Assembly (NCBI GenBank): GCA_023853785.1
Contig: JAJIRX010000059.1
Span: 1-50,776 of the forward strand
DNA length: 50,776 nt
From: Psilocybe azurescens
Lineage: Eukaryota; Basidiomycota; Agaricomycetes; Agaricales; Agrocybaceae
Direction: 5' to 3'
Positions 22,120 to 31,963 of this stretch are shown one piece after another. The position numbers and the translations under genes are program-made. Below the pieces are notes generated by a model. It had not been told where the DNA came from. It searched no databases and saw only the letters and a program-made list of their open reading frames with translations. The number at the start of each line of letters is the position of its first letter. Within the stretch, counting starts at the first letter, position 1.

Positions 22120-24392
22120 GGGAATTGGAGACAACAAAGGCCCCAAAAAGAGCTAGATTTGATGAAATATCAAGTGCCGAAATGGCAGAAAAAGAGGTAT
22201 TGGTAAAATATATTAGCTATTAGGTCTTGAACTGACGCGTTTTAATGCTACTAGAACATTTTACCGGAACATGGTACGTGTAAAAACGCTAAAACGCGTG
22301 AATTTAGCACTGAAAGTGCAAATACACCAGAATTCTTTCAGTCTAAATTCCGCTGCATTGGCCTCAAAAATAGCTTTGCTGCGTCTTCTGAACCAGTGCA
22401 GCACCAATTTACCGAGTTCCTTGTGCGGACCAAGCCAGATTTTGAAGACTTCTTCGAGGACAACATGGAGTTTGAAGGGTTACCTGACCTCAAAACACCA
22501 GAAGTCACTGCCAATGAAAGTGACTCTGAAGACTCGGATGAAGACTCATCTGATGCAGATGAACAACCTGACAATACATCTTACCAGGATCCTACAGAAA
22601 CAAATACTCGAGGCGCTGAATACAAGAAGAAAAAAAAGGAAGGCCTACCCTTTGAATCACCACCACAGTTACAGGTGTTGGCAGCTCTTACGGATCTTTG
22701 GGCCATTCTGCATCCTCCATGTAAAAATGGCTCTGGACACATTGATCCTGAGCTAAATCTTTTGTTAAAACATGGCTTGAAGGCATAAAAACTATGCTCA
22801 ATTTTTACACCAATCCGCTTTCTTCCACCTACGACAATTGGGGTGCATCATCATTCCAGGCAGCAGTATCTCTGTCTCGTGGCAAGCATTGCGCAATGCA
22901 GCTACGAAAATTGGCTCGCCAATTTATAGCAGATCGGAAAGTGCTTCCAATATCAACCCCTATGGCAATTGGAATCAGTCTATGCTTATGGACAAGGATG
23001 TTGTCAATGAAGTGCAAGTTTACCTTCAGTCAGTAGGCCCTGAGATTTCAGGCCAGAAACTCATGGACTTTTTAAACAAAGATGACTTTCGTTTCCATCA
23101 TGGCATCGAAAAACCTATCAAGATTAGAACAACCCAACGATATCTCAATACACTTGGATATCGGTACAAATTAGCACCAAAAGGTCAATATGCTGATGGC
23201 CACGAACGTGAAGATGTGGTCTACTACCGAGAACAAACCTTTTACCACAATGGAGGCGCATCTGCAAAGGATGAAGAACTGGATGGATGGCGACATACCT
23301 GAATTTGGACCTTCAGTTCAAGGGCATTGAGTTATCACATGGTTTCATGATGAGTCAATTTTTATGCAAACAACCCGCAAAAAAGGGATGGTACCACAAA
23401 GATGCACCAGCCAAACCATACACAAAAGGCGAAGGTGCATCACTGATGACTGCAGACTTCGTTTCAGCAGATTTCAGTTGGCTCTGTTCACCTGATGGAA
23501 AATGGTCAGCACGTTGAGTAATGAAGCCAGGAGAAAATAGGGATGGATACTTCACCAATGACAATATCATCAGGCAGGCAGAGGAAGCAATCAAAATTCT
23601 TCAAGAATTCTATCCAGAATTTGAGCATGTCTTGGTATACAACAATGCTCCCACTCACCTGAAGCGTGCCGAGGATGCCCTCTCTGCTCGACATATGCCC
23701 AAAAACCCCTCAAAAAGATGGACAAAACTGGTGAGTTTCAGTCTCCAAATGCAATCCAGCAACAGGAAAAGTGCTCAAAAAGCGATGGAAAAGCGGAAAT
23801 GATCAAAATCCGAATGTGCAATGCTTACCTTTCAGATGGAACACCTCAGCCACTCTATTTTCCAGAAGGACATGAGCGAGCTGGTGTTTTCAAAGGAATG
23901 GCCTGAATACTGGAGGAGCGTGGCTTTGGAGATATGTCAAAAGTTTGCGCTGAAAGCAAAGGGTTTAAATGTGCACCAAGAGCTGAAACATGCTGTTGTC
24001 GACGAATCCTCTTCAACCAGCCAGATTTTGTAAATGTGAAATCTGTTTTGGAAACATTTTAAGGGGCCCAGGGCGTTCAGGTGTTGTTTCCACCAAGGTT
24101 TCACTGTGAACTAAACTTCATTGAACAGTGTTGGGGGTACGCAAAGAGAATTTACCATCTCAACCCACCATCATCAAGAGAGGATCAGCTTGAGAAAAAT
24201 GCTCTAGCTGCCCTAGCAGCTGTTCCATTAAAGTCAATGTGCAAGTTTGCGAACCGCTCTCGCAGATTTATGGATGCATACCAAATGGGATTGAATGGAA
24301 GGCAAGCTGCATGGGCAGCGAGAAAATACAAGGGCCATCGTGTTCTTCCTGTGGGAATTATGGAGGAGTTAGGGAGGCTGGGAATCATTTAA
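22120..24392 (+). mobile_element. Degenerate DDE-superfamily transposase (large fungal type)
   Basis: Pieces in several frames match one long fungal transposase. In order: a Glu/Asp/Ser-rich N-terminal segment; LGYRYKLAPKGQYADGHERE (about 23154-23212); WFHDESIF (about 23344); PYTKGEGASLMTADFVSADF (about 23418); KPGENRDGYFTNDNI; FEHVLVYNNAPTHLKRAEDA (about 23620); then HCELNFIEQCWGYAKR (about 24105) and GLNGRQAAWAARKYKGHRVL. The first Asp (HDES) and the Glu (NFIEQCW) of the DDE triad are present. The second Asp, normally in V-D-N-A, is Asn. Several frame breaks, including one at an A run near 23380, leave no intact protein. Terminal repeats were not found, so element boundaries are unknown. 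Confidence 0.85.
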
Positions 24393-24555
24393 CATGCTCT
24401 GAAATTGCACGTTGTTGTTGTGGACCGTGGTGAAAGAAGATTATCAGCGTGGGATTGTTATCAGCCAGCCATTGGCACCGAATCCAAGACATCTTTTTGA
24501 AAATGTTTAAACTCATTCAATTCTTACTCAATTCTTGCCAAAATTTACAAGCATA

Positions 24556-25091
24556 TACAGTGCTTTGCATATTTTTGTGAAATTTTGAAAATTTCTGAAA
24601 ACGTTCACGTGATAATGTGCCTTGACCAAACAAAGAAGATGTGAGAGATGAGGCCGGGTTTTGATTGTTCACCGGACCTCCTTCAGAAGTTCTGCATTGA
24701 TTATGCCTTCCTGTATCTCAAGGAGTGTATTATACAATGGTACTACATTGATATGAAGATCATGGTGGAAATACATGATCTTGCAAGGTGCTCTATTGGA
24801 TTAGTCCACAATGTTATTCGCAATTATAGCAATTTTGGGCAAGTAAGAAATTCATTCACTCGTCGTGCAGGACAGCCTTCTGTACTGGATACTGAAGATT
24901 TTTAATCAAAATTTGGAAGGTTCAAGCAGAGAAAAGAGGACAGCTGGGCAGCGAGACGAACAGTGAATGCGAATAAGCAGCACAGATTAGCACGAGGTCA
25001 TGGCTGTGCACAGATGTTTGGCTAAGGTACGCCATCACGTGAACATTTTCAGAAAATTTTAAAATTTCACAAAAATATGCAAAGCACTGTA
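24556..25091 (+). mobile_element. Internally deleted Tc1/mariner element, 532 bp plus TA target site
   Basis: The ends are inverted repeats of about 55 bp, near-perfect: 24558-24612 begins CAGTGCTTTGCATATTTTTG and 25034-25089 is its reverse complement with two or three mismatches. Both sides are flanked by TA, the target site of Tc1/mariner transposons, and CAGTGC is a usual Tc1-type start. Inside, an 85-codon frame (24648-24905) encodes the DNA-binding N terminus of a Tc1-like transposase, including DLARCSIGLVHNVIRNYSNF, GQVRNSF and RRAGQPSVLDTEDF. The catalytic domain is missing. This is a non-autonomous derivative. The close similarity of its ends suggests relatively recent movement compared with the transposase relic 165 bp upstream. 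Confidence 0.88.
24648..24905 (+). pseudogene. Truncated Tc1-like transposase, DNA-binding domain only
   Basis: The 85-residue frame contains a helix-turn-helix-type segment (IMVEIHDLARCSIGLVHNVI) and the basic linker FTRRAGQPSVLD that precedes the DDE domain in basidiomycete Tc1 elements. It stops at TAA after DTEDF, before any catalytic residue. Confidence 0.75.
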
Positions 25092-25545
25092 ATTAACATG
25101 TATCTTAATAAAATCTAGTAGTGAAATTGCATTTAATGGCATACAACCAATTCTATGAATGTTCTGTTGTTTTTCCGCACATTTATTTCCCGATTTGATC
25201 AAGGATGTCAAACAAAAATAACACCACGTGATGCTATTCGATTATGAAAGTCATCTACCTTAGGAGATAAAGATACATAATAGACACATATTATTTGACT
25301 GAGGTCCAGAAAAAGTCTATTGCAAACTTTTTCAAGAATTTTCTGTAAAATACATTTATATTTCCACAGAAAGAAAGACAAACATATATATGACATGAGC
25401 GAATCACTGATCCAACCTGGCCATGACACCGACATGGATACTACCTAGCTTGTCACACTTGCCATCACATCAAGAAGCAGTGCCAAATGATGGACGAATT
25501 CCCTAATACTCATCGGAATTGAACTTCTCTTACCATATATGTACA
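25092..25545. other. Intergenic, no convincing gene
   Basis: AT-rich sequence between the Tc1 derivative and the first tandem repeat. Only short frames are seen. Confidence 0.35.
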
Positions 25546-25871
25546 AGCATTTGATAATTGACACTTGCCTTCTGTGGGGTGGCCCGAGCACAGTCCTAAA
25601 TGTACTGGCATTCACTGTGGGTGATTCAGCACCAAGAATCAGCTGTTCACCTTCTAAATTAGGTTCTGAGCACTGTGTAGCAGACACTTATTTCAGATAT
25701 CACATACGAGCATTTGATAATTGACACTTGGTTTCTCTGGGGTAGCCTGAGCGCAGTTCTAAATGTGTTGGTATTCACTGCAGATGATTCAGTACCAAGA
25801 ATCGGCTGCTCACCTTTCAAAGTAGGTTCCAAGAACTGTGTATCGGACACTTATTTCAGATATCACATATG
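25546..25871. repeat. 163-bp tandem duplication (two units)
   Basis: Units start at 25546 and 25709, each with AGCATTTGATAATTGACACT and ending near TTATTTCAGATATCACATA. They differ at roughly one position in ten, so the duplication is not recent. No coding role is seen. Confidence 0.85.
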
Positions 25872-26384
25872 ATTATTTTCTAATCTTACTGTATTGCTTG
25901 AGTATATATTTCACAATGCTCAGATTCCACATGCCATGTCAGTGTATCTCACAAGATACATGGAGAGTGATCATAACAACAAACACTTCTATTCAGGTGC
26001 TCACACTCACAAAATATGTGTTGGTATGTCTGATATCATGCTCAGAACATCACTCAATGGCGAGCATTTTTTTCTCAGTGCCTATTTATTATCAGCGCAC
26101 CTTGCACAGCTCTCAGGAAATTTTATCTGAGGTCAGAATGTGTAATTGCGATGCTCTCCAAGCATGGGTACTCTTCTCGGATTGCTTAGTCTGTTTCAAC
26201 TCATCCTATAAATTGCTCACGACACTGTCTCAAAGCTGAACACTTCTATGGCAAAGCTCATACTCCTACTGTATTTTACAAACCATTTTGTACATTTCCA
26301 TGCCTACTCAACTCATAATTCCATATTTGTCATCTGTTCAGACATATTTCCAGCCCATTTCAAAATTCCCAGACATGGCCTGAA
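25872..26384. other. AT-rich spacer between repeat arrays
   Basis: Open frames up to 133 codons exist (25838-26239) but begin inside the preceding repeat, have no motif and show low-complexity composition. I do not call a gene. Confidence 0.35.
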
Positions 26385-27080
26385 TTGTTTTCAATAATAA
26401 TACACATTTCTGACCCAGTTTGCTATACCCAATATATATGTGGACATATTCCCAAGTGTGGTCTGCATTTTTCAATGATAATTCATGTTTCTGACCTAGT
26501 TTACCATGTCCAGCATATGTCCAGGCATATATCTAGCCCATTTAAAAATTCCTGGGCCTGGTCTGCACTTTGTCAATGATAATACATGTTTCTGGACATA
26601 TGTATTCCCAACCCATTGCAAAATTCCTGGGCTCAGCATGCACTGTTCTCAATGATAATTCATGTTTCGGACACATTTTACAATATCTGGAACTTTTCCA
26701 GACATATTCCTGCCCCATTGCAAAATTCCTGGGCCCAGCATGCACTATTCTCAATGATAATTTATGTTTCTGGACATATTCCTGCTCCATTGCAAAATTC
26801 CCAGGCCCAGCATGCACTATTCTCAATGATAATTTATGTTTCCGGACATATTCCTGCCTCATTGCGAACATTCTTGGGCCCGGCATGTACTATTCTCAAT
26901 AATAATTCATGTTTCCGACCCAGTTTACAATGTCCAGCACTATTCCGGACATATTCCCGCCTCATTGCAAAAATTCCCGGGCCCGGCATTCACTTTTTCA
27001 ACAATAATTCATGTTTCCGGACATTTTCCGCCCCATTTCCAAAATTCCTGAGCCTGGTCTCAGCATTTTTTCAATGATAG
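26385..27080. repeat. Minisatellite with two unit lengths (about 73 and 101 bp)
   Basis: At least eight units begin with CAATGATAATTCATGTTTC or close variants, at about 26391, 26473, 26574, 26651, 26752, 26823, 26897 and 27000. Short units (71-77 bp) run directly into GGACATATTCC..CATTGCAAAATTCC. Long units (about 101-103 bp) carry an additional segment resembling CCCAGTTTACAATGTCCAGC. Open frames across the array on both strands are a by-product of the repeat period. Confidence 0.85.
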
Positions 27081-27104
27081 AGCCTATGTTGTACTACATT
27101 ACCT

Positions 27105-27555
27105 GTGCCAAAATTTATTTACATCCCTGTGTCCAGTACAATGTTGCAGCTTATGTATACTCCTCAAATCTTATCCGTTTTTAATGATTATAGGTTTGTT
27201 TGAATCAGATTTCCATGCCTATTTTTGTGCTATGCAGTAGCCTGTGTCCCCGGTTCCGGTCCCAGTCCCGGTCCAAGGCTAAATACAGCAAAAATTGGAA
27301 ATTTACAACCCACATATATCACTCAAATTGTGTCCGTTTTGGCTGTTTCTAGGCTCGTTTTGATTGGAATTTTGTCCAGATTTTTTCATGCGTTTTACAC
27401 CCAGGACCAGGACTGGGGCGGCACTCATTCCCGCCCTGCCCCGGGGTAAAATACACAAAATTGGATCATTACAACCATTATATCTCCCTCATATCCTGTC
27501 CGATTTGCATGATTCTGGGCTTATTTAAATCGCATTTACAGTCCGGTTCTTTCCC
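27105..27555. repeat. Degenerate tandem repeat, about 175-180-bp period (three units)
   Basis: Three related units lie near 27110, 27290 and 27465. Each has an AATT..TTACA start, an ATAT.TC.CTCA block, TGTCCGTTTT or a variant, then a G.TTCTGGGCT-like block followed by TTTGAATCG or a variant. Between them are C/G-rich linkers such as CCGGTTCCGGTCCCAGTCCC. Confidence 0.6.
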
Positions 27556-27557
27556 AG

Positions 27558-28300
27558 TTGCTCACTCATAATTTATTATGGTGTGTGCACCAATGCTTGT
27601 CAATTCATTGCAAAATTAAGGCTTTACCAGTTTCCTGTAGACACCCCAGAGCCACAGAATGTATGCTGGACAGCCTGCAAAAATGCCTGGGTATGAGCCA
27701 TTGGGCAGATTTACTGTACCATATCATATGGTACAGTGTAGGCTGCCCAAATGGAAGGGAAACATTCACTGGTTCAGAGGGACCACTGAACCCATATGGA
27801 ATGCTACACTGTAACTGTACTTTCTATCATATCATATGTTACAATGGTACATATCTAGCTGTTGTGAACAGGTCGAAATTCTCAATTTTTTCTATTGAAA
27901 ACATGCTTTAGCTACACTCTACTATATCTAATTGTTAGGGGTGTATCTTTTGTTGGAAATAATTGGGAAGCAGATGTCGGCAAGATCTTTAAGGCAGGCT
28001 GAGAATTTAAAGGGAGAATTGTGTTGTGCATGGCTGGTGGGATGATGAAGTCAAATTTTGCTTTCTGTTTGATGCATTTGGGCAAATTTGCTTCCATTTT
28101 TCCCCTGTGAAATCCAGTCTGTTATGCAGAAAGAATTAAGGCCTGAGTCACTATCCGAGCCATCAGGTCCCATGAACACTTTTTGTCACCGTCACCATCA
28201 CACTCTGACTTTGAACACTATGTAAAATGAACATTTAGCATCATGCATCACAAGGTGTGAACAATCGGTCGTAATAGTACAGTATTGCCATCCACACTAG
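27558..28300. other. Decayed region, no convincing gene
   Basis: Contains a 117-codon frame (27558-27911) without motifs and a 23-bp perfect palindrome at 27714-27736 (CTGTACCATAT, central C, then its complement). A looser relative of the same motif occurs near 27828-27850. Confidence 0.35.
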
Positions 28301-28306
28301 TACTGT

Positions 28307-28706
28307 CACGGTCAAGGCCATGCATGACCTTGTGACACCGTTCGCGTCTTGTTCCTTTCTCTTGTCGTCTTCGTTCATATATCTCATCCTTCATCGTTCA
28401 CCTTTACCTTTCGTGTTTACTTGTCACCTTCACCTTCTCCTCCCCTTTCTCCTTTGTCCATCATTGTTCTTATACATACCATACTTCGGACTATCCTTTC
28501 CTTGCATCCTCCTCTCTTGTTTCCGGCATCATTCCCTTCTCATCATCTTGTTGTCTCTCGGACTTCTACCTCCTTGAATGATATGTATTGTCCTTTCAGT
28601 TCCTACTTAGCTAGTCTGTACGTAGTCCTCGCTCTTCGTCTAATCAACGCGCTTTCCCCGCTCCGCTTGCCTGACTTCCTCTTTACTGCAAACGTTCCGA
28701 CCGTGC
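28307..28706. mobile_element. Possible solo LTR, about 400 bp
   Basis: The segment starts TGTCACGGTCAAGGCCATGC and ends near CCGTGCCCTTAACA, giving TG...CA ends. The start forms an imperfect palindrome around ATGCAT, as in some basidiomycete LTRs, and the body is strongly C/T-rich, which produces spurious long frames. Flanking 5-mers AGTAC and ACTAC match at four of five bases, a weak target-site duplication. No retrotransposon genes are nearby. A chance match is quite possible. Confidence 0.3.
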
Positions 28707-28739
28707 CCTTAACAACTACCCTTGAGGCAGGATCTTGAA

Positions 28740-29490
28740 TTTGACGTAGATCGGGGACGAATCATGGCTCGAATTGAGGTTCCCACGATAATTAAAGCTG
28801 CCACCATCATTGCACGCGATTAATAGAAAAACCTCGAGGGTAAGAACTTGCAGCTCAACTCGTAGGGGAATGAGGCAAACGGCAGTAGTGGATGGACTTG
28901 TCACCGCCTCGTCCCAATGTGGTTTATGCTATTAATAGCAGTAAAGATAAAAGGCAAAACTTGAACGTATCCTCCTTGTCCGTAAATTTCTTGCCCATAT
29001 CCCCTTTTCCCGTATCCTCCTTGTCTCATGTCTACCACCATTGACTCGAATTATAATGGAGGGACCAACGTACTCTCAAGGTCTGACAGGTACACAGAAC
29101 AGCTTCGTCAATCGTGCACAATCCACTCACTAAGCTGATGCGCACCTAATCTAGACTTCGCTTCTGGACCACATTTGTCGAGTTTACCAAGAGACTTGGA
29201 CCTACGACCTACATAACCATAGCAAAACTGCATAGCTGCGGCTTGCATATAATTCTGCAATGGTATTACCCCACCGTGACAGTTTGAACCCGGACAATGA
29301 CAGAAGGGCTCTTATGGACGTCAGTGTTTCAATAGAGTCCCTGAAAAGGCCACACTGACATTCGGACATGCAGGAGACATTAAGAACCGGATGGAACGAA
29401 GCAGTATGCTCTATGGCTGTAAAATGGAAGTTGCTCTGTGCACCAGGGTGTGGATTACTCTTGAGGTCCGTCACCGAGTTTTATCAGTTT
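28740..29490. other. Intergenic, no convincing gene
   Basis: Short frames only. A frame at 29368-29475 might be an upstream exon of the membrane-protein gene that follows, but no splice junction could be fixed. Confidence 0.35.
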
Positions 29491-29514
29491 TCATCACTAA
29501 CAACTCATGTATCT

Positions 29515-30054
29515 AGTACATCCTTTGGGTTCTTTCAAATCGCAGGTGTCAATAACAACATATATGCGCGAACAACTATCATGTGTATGATCATATCATC
29601 GGGCCTGGGTACTGCTGTGTCTACCTCGTATATATGTCTGCAATCAAGTTTTCTGGGCACCGGATTTGCTCAAGTATGGATTGAGGTGAGTGTATGACGT
29701 ACATGTGAATTGAGCTCTTCACTAACTATTTCTTTTGTCTAGGTATCTAATTGTCGTAATAGCAGGATATCATTCGACTTTTTCATGTTGTTAGCCCTGC
29801 CTTTCACCCTTCTTGCCTGGTAAGATACCAGGACCGTAACTTTCATTCAGTAAATGTTCTCAGTACCCAACATTAGGTCTATCTCCTTCTGCGTCTTAAC
29901 TGTGTTCATTACAATCTTCACTGATCCAAGTCAAGCCTACACCACCAGTCAAACCAAGTCAATCAGCACCGCCGTATTCTTATTCGCTTTGGTTGTATTC
30001 CACACCATCCCAGTGATCGGTGCTGCCAAGCAAATCAACCGCATGACTTGGTAA
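29515..30054 (+). CDS. Multi-pass membrane protein, 3' part of gene, unknown function
   Basis: Three exons join cleanly: from the acceptor CTAG (about 29517; branch-like ACTAAC upstream) to 29683; then about 29743-29820; then about 29877-30054, stop TAA. The protein has hydrophobic segments TIMCMIISSGLGTAVSTSYI, FFMLLALPFTLLAWSISFCV and AVFLFALVVFHTIPVIGA, so at least three membrane helices. It ends KQINRMTW. Small mushroom-specific membrane-protein families look like this, but I cannot name one. The 5' exons are not identified. No stop interrupts the joined exons. Confidence 0.5.
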
Positions 30055-30464
30055 GCCTCTGAGAATTTATGCAGGGACCTAGAAGTAAAGAATTCTTTCT
30101 TAAGGACCCGTTATAATAATCTGCCAAATTGCTAGGAGAAAGAATTCAAAGGATATATTATTTTCATTCTATATATGTTGTAGGACCGCTTCACTTCCAC
30201 GTATTTATCCACCCAGTAATATCACCACGTATAATACTTAATTATATTCCACCGTCGCCTACTTCACATTGGATATTGGACAGCAGAGTCATGTGCACAT
30301 CCTTCATAGCTGGACTTATGAATAAAAACTCGTCTGAGAGCGCTTTGAAGGCATAGGACACTGGAACGCAGTGCTCTGTTTCTCAGTAAACCGTCAAGTA
30401 TCGAAATCGAGGGCATGATTTTTTCACGTGTTGGCTGCTCAAAGCCAGTTATCCTATAACAACA

Positions 30465-30644
30465 ATGACTGAACTGACAGGTTGTACTGCTTGCCTTAAG
30501 CGGCGTGAGCATTGCGGGTATCAAACCGACTTGCGTGGTTGTCAAAAACGGTCCTGCACAAAAGTAAGCTCGCCGACCCGAACCTCGATGCATCACGGAC
30601 GGATGCGGTGTGCCTTCGATTTCTTTGATTCGCTGATATTCTGA
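30465..30644 (+). CDS. Small Cys-rich open frame (59 aa), unknown
   Basis: A 59-codon frame from ATG at 30465 with six Cys: the core CTACLKRREHCGYQTDLRGC continues to QKRSC, giving C-x2-C-x6-C-x8-C-x4-C, plus a later Cys. The spacing recalls metal-binding clusters but does not match the fungal Zn2Cys6 pattern. No signal peptide. No neighbours or paralogs support it; it may be a chance frame or an exon fragment of a regulator. Confidence 0.2.
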   Translation: MTELTGCTACLKRREHCGYQTDLRGCQKRSCTKVSSPTRTSMHHGRMRCAFDFFDSLIF

Positions 30645-30699
30645 GTGTTCATCATTAACCAACGTACACGTGAAGCCTATTTGTTAGACACTCTACGCC

Positions 30700-31960
30700 C
30701 GATATTCGGGGTATACACATACTACCTACATTGCGCGTAAACATGAACAGCATTCGGACGCGATTAGGCACGGAATGCAAGGGAAATAAACTAAATGAGC
30801 AAATAAACGACATCTACTTGTGTAGATTGTGAGACGTCTTCCTACACCGAAGACGTTGAAGCTTAACCCACCGACAGCCACTCACTCAGATCGCAGAACA
30901 CATATTCCCTGCATGAAGGGTCGGCCGGCAGTGTACAACCACCACCATCATCCAAAACACGGCATAACTCCTGGGCTTTAGGACTCCGGTACATATAAAG
31001 TACTATATCGGCTTTCAAGACACCAGTTTGGCTATTCTCTGAGGATGGTATCATGAAGAACCTTCGCATAGAAAATCGAGAACACTTTCTCTCAGGTCAA
31101 GGTTACAAATTTATTAAGTATTTACCGCGCGCCAGTCGCGAAGGAAGCTGTCGGACAAGGAACACGAACACGAACACGCACGGAAACCTTTTGATATATC
31201 ACAGCACAAGGAATACGTATTTTATACGCAAAAGAGCAATTCTGAATCACAAAGCCAGCAAACGCGAAAGAATTCAGAAATATGCATCCGAACCTTCATA
31301 TTCTTTATATTTTGTGGAGGTAGAAGGCCGAAGGCGCGGTGTAACAGTCGTTGAGGTTAAAGTACACATGACAAAAGGAAGTAAACGATAATACAATACA
31401 CTTTAAAATTTAAATCGAGGATCGGGTTCAAGCAGAACTTGAAGGGACAGGAACAGCAGAGTGAGTGGGGTAGGCAGGCGACGACTAGGTAGGGGGTTTG
31501 TCGTATTCGTCTGGAAGGAGATGCTTAGGTATTAGTCGACGAGTTGTAGGTTGTAGCCGTAGGGTGCCACCGATGGGCAGCCGAGACGACGACTCAAGCA
31601 TGATTCGACGACTTCCAGCGAGCGACACGATGCATGAATATCGGGCGACGTGCGCACGCAGTTTTGTTTTGTTTTGATATCGTCGACAGGCACACTGTAC
31701 TGACACCGATGGAGACCCAAGGAGAGCCACAAAGAAAAAAAAGAAAGGGTCAGTTGATAGCGGCGGCGGTGATAATGATGGTGAGCGAATTAGCGTCGAC
31801 TCGCAAGTCGGAACGCAGGACATGGACTCGCGGGTCGCGGTTTACCCTCCTGATGACCCTGGACCATCTAAACGAGAAACCACTCTGTCTTTTTTCTTCT
31901 TCTTCAATTTCAAAACCTTGAATACTAGCTTCGTATACCCCTTGATACTTGATAGCTATT
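30700..31960. other. Intergenic, no convincing gene
   Basis: Both strands carry overlapping frames up to 112 codons without motifs. GC content rises toward the right edge as the F-box-like gene is approached. Confidence 0.35.
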
Positions 31961-31963
31961 CCC

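Noticed and set aside
26542..27077. Overlapping 110-163-codon frames on both strands of the minisatellite
   Set aside because: Repetitive peptides arise from the repeat period, and both strands are open at once, as expected for a tandem array without stops.
25546..27555. A CRISPR-like or other spaced-repeat system
   Set aside because: Units are long, contiguous and eukaryotic in context; there are no short identical repeats with unique spacers and no cas-like genes.
28320..28740. Frames of 85 and 129 codons in a C/T-rich stretch
   Set aside because: Translations are Ser/Leu/Pro low-complexity with no splice or domain support; composition alone explains them.
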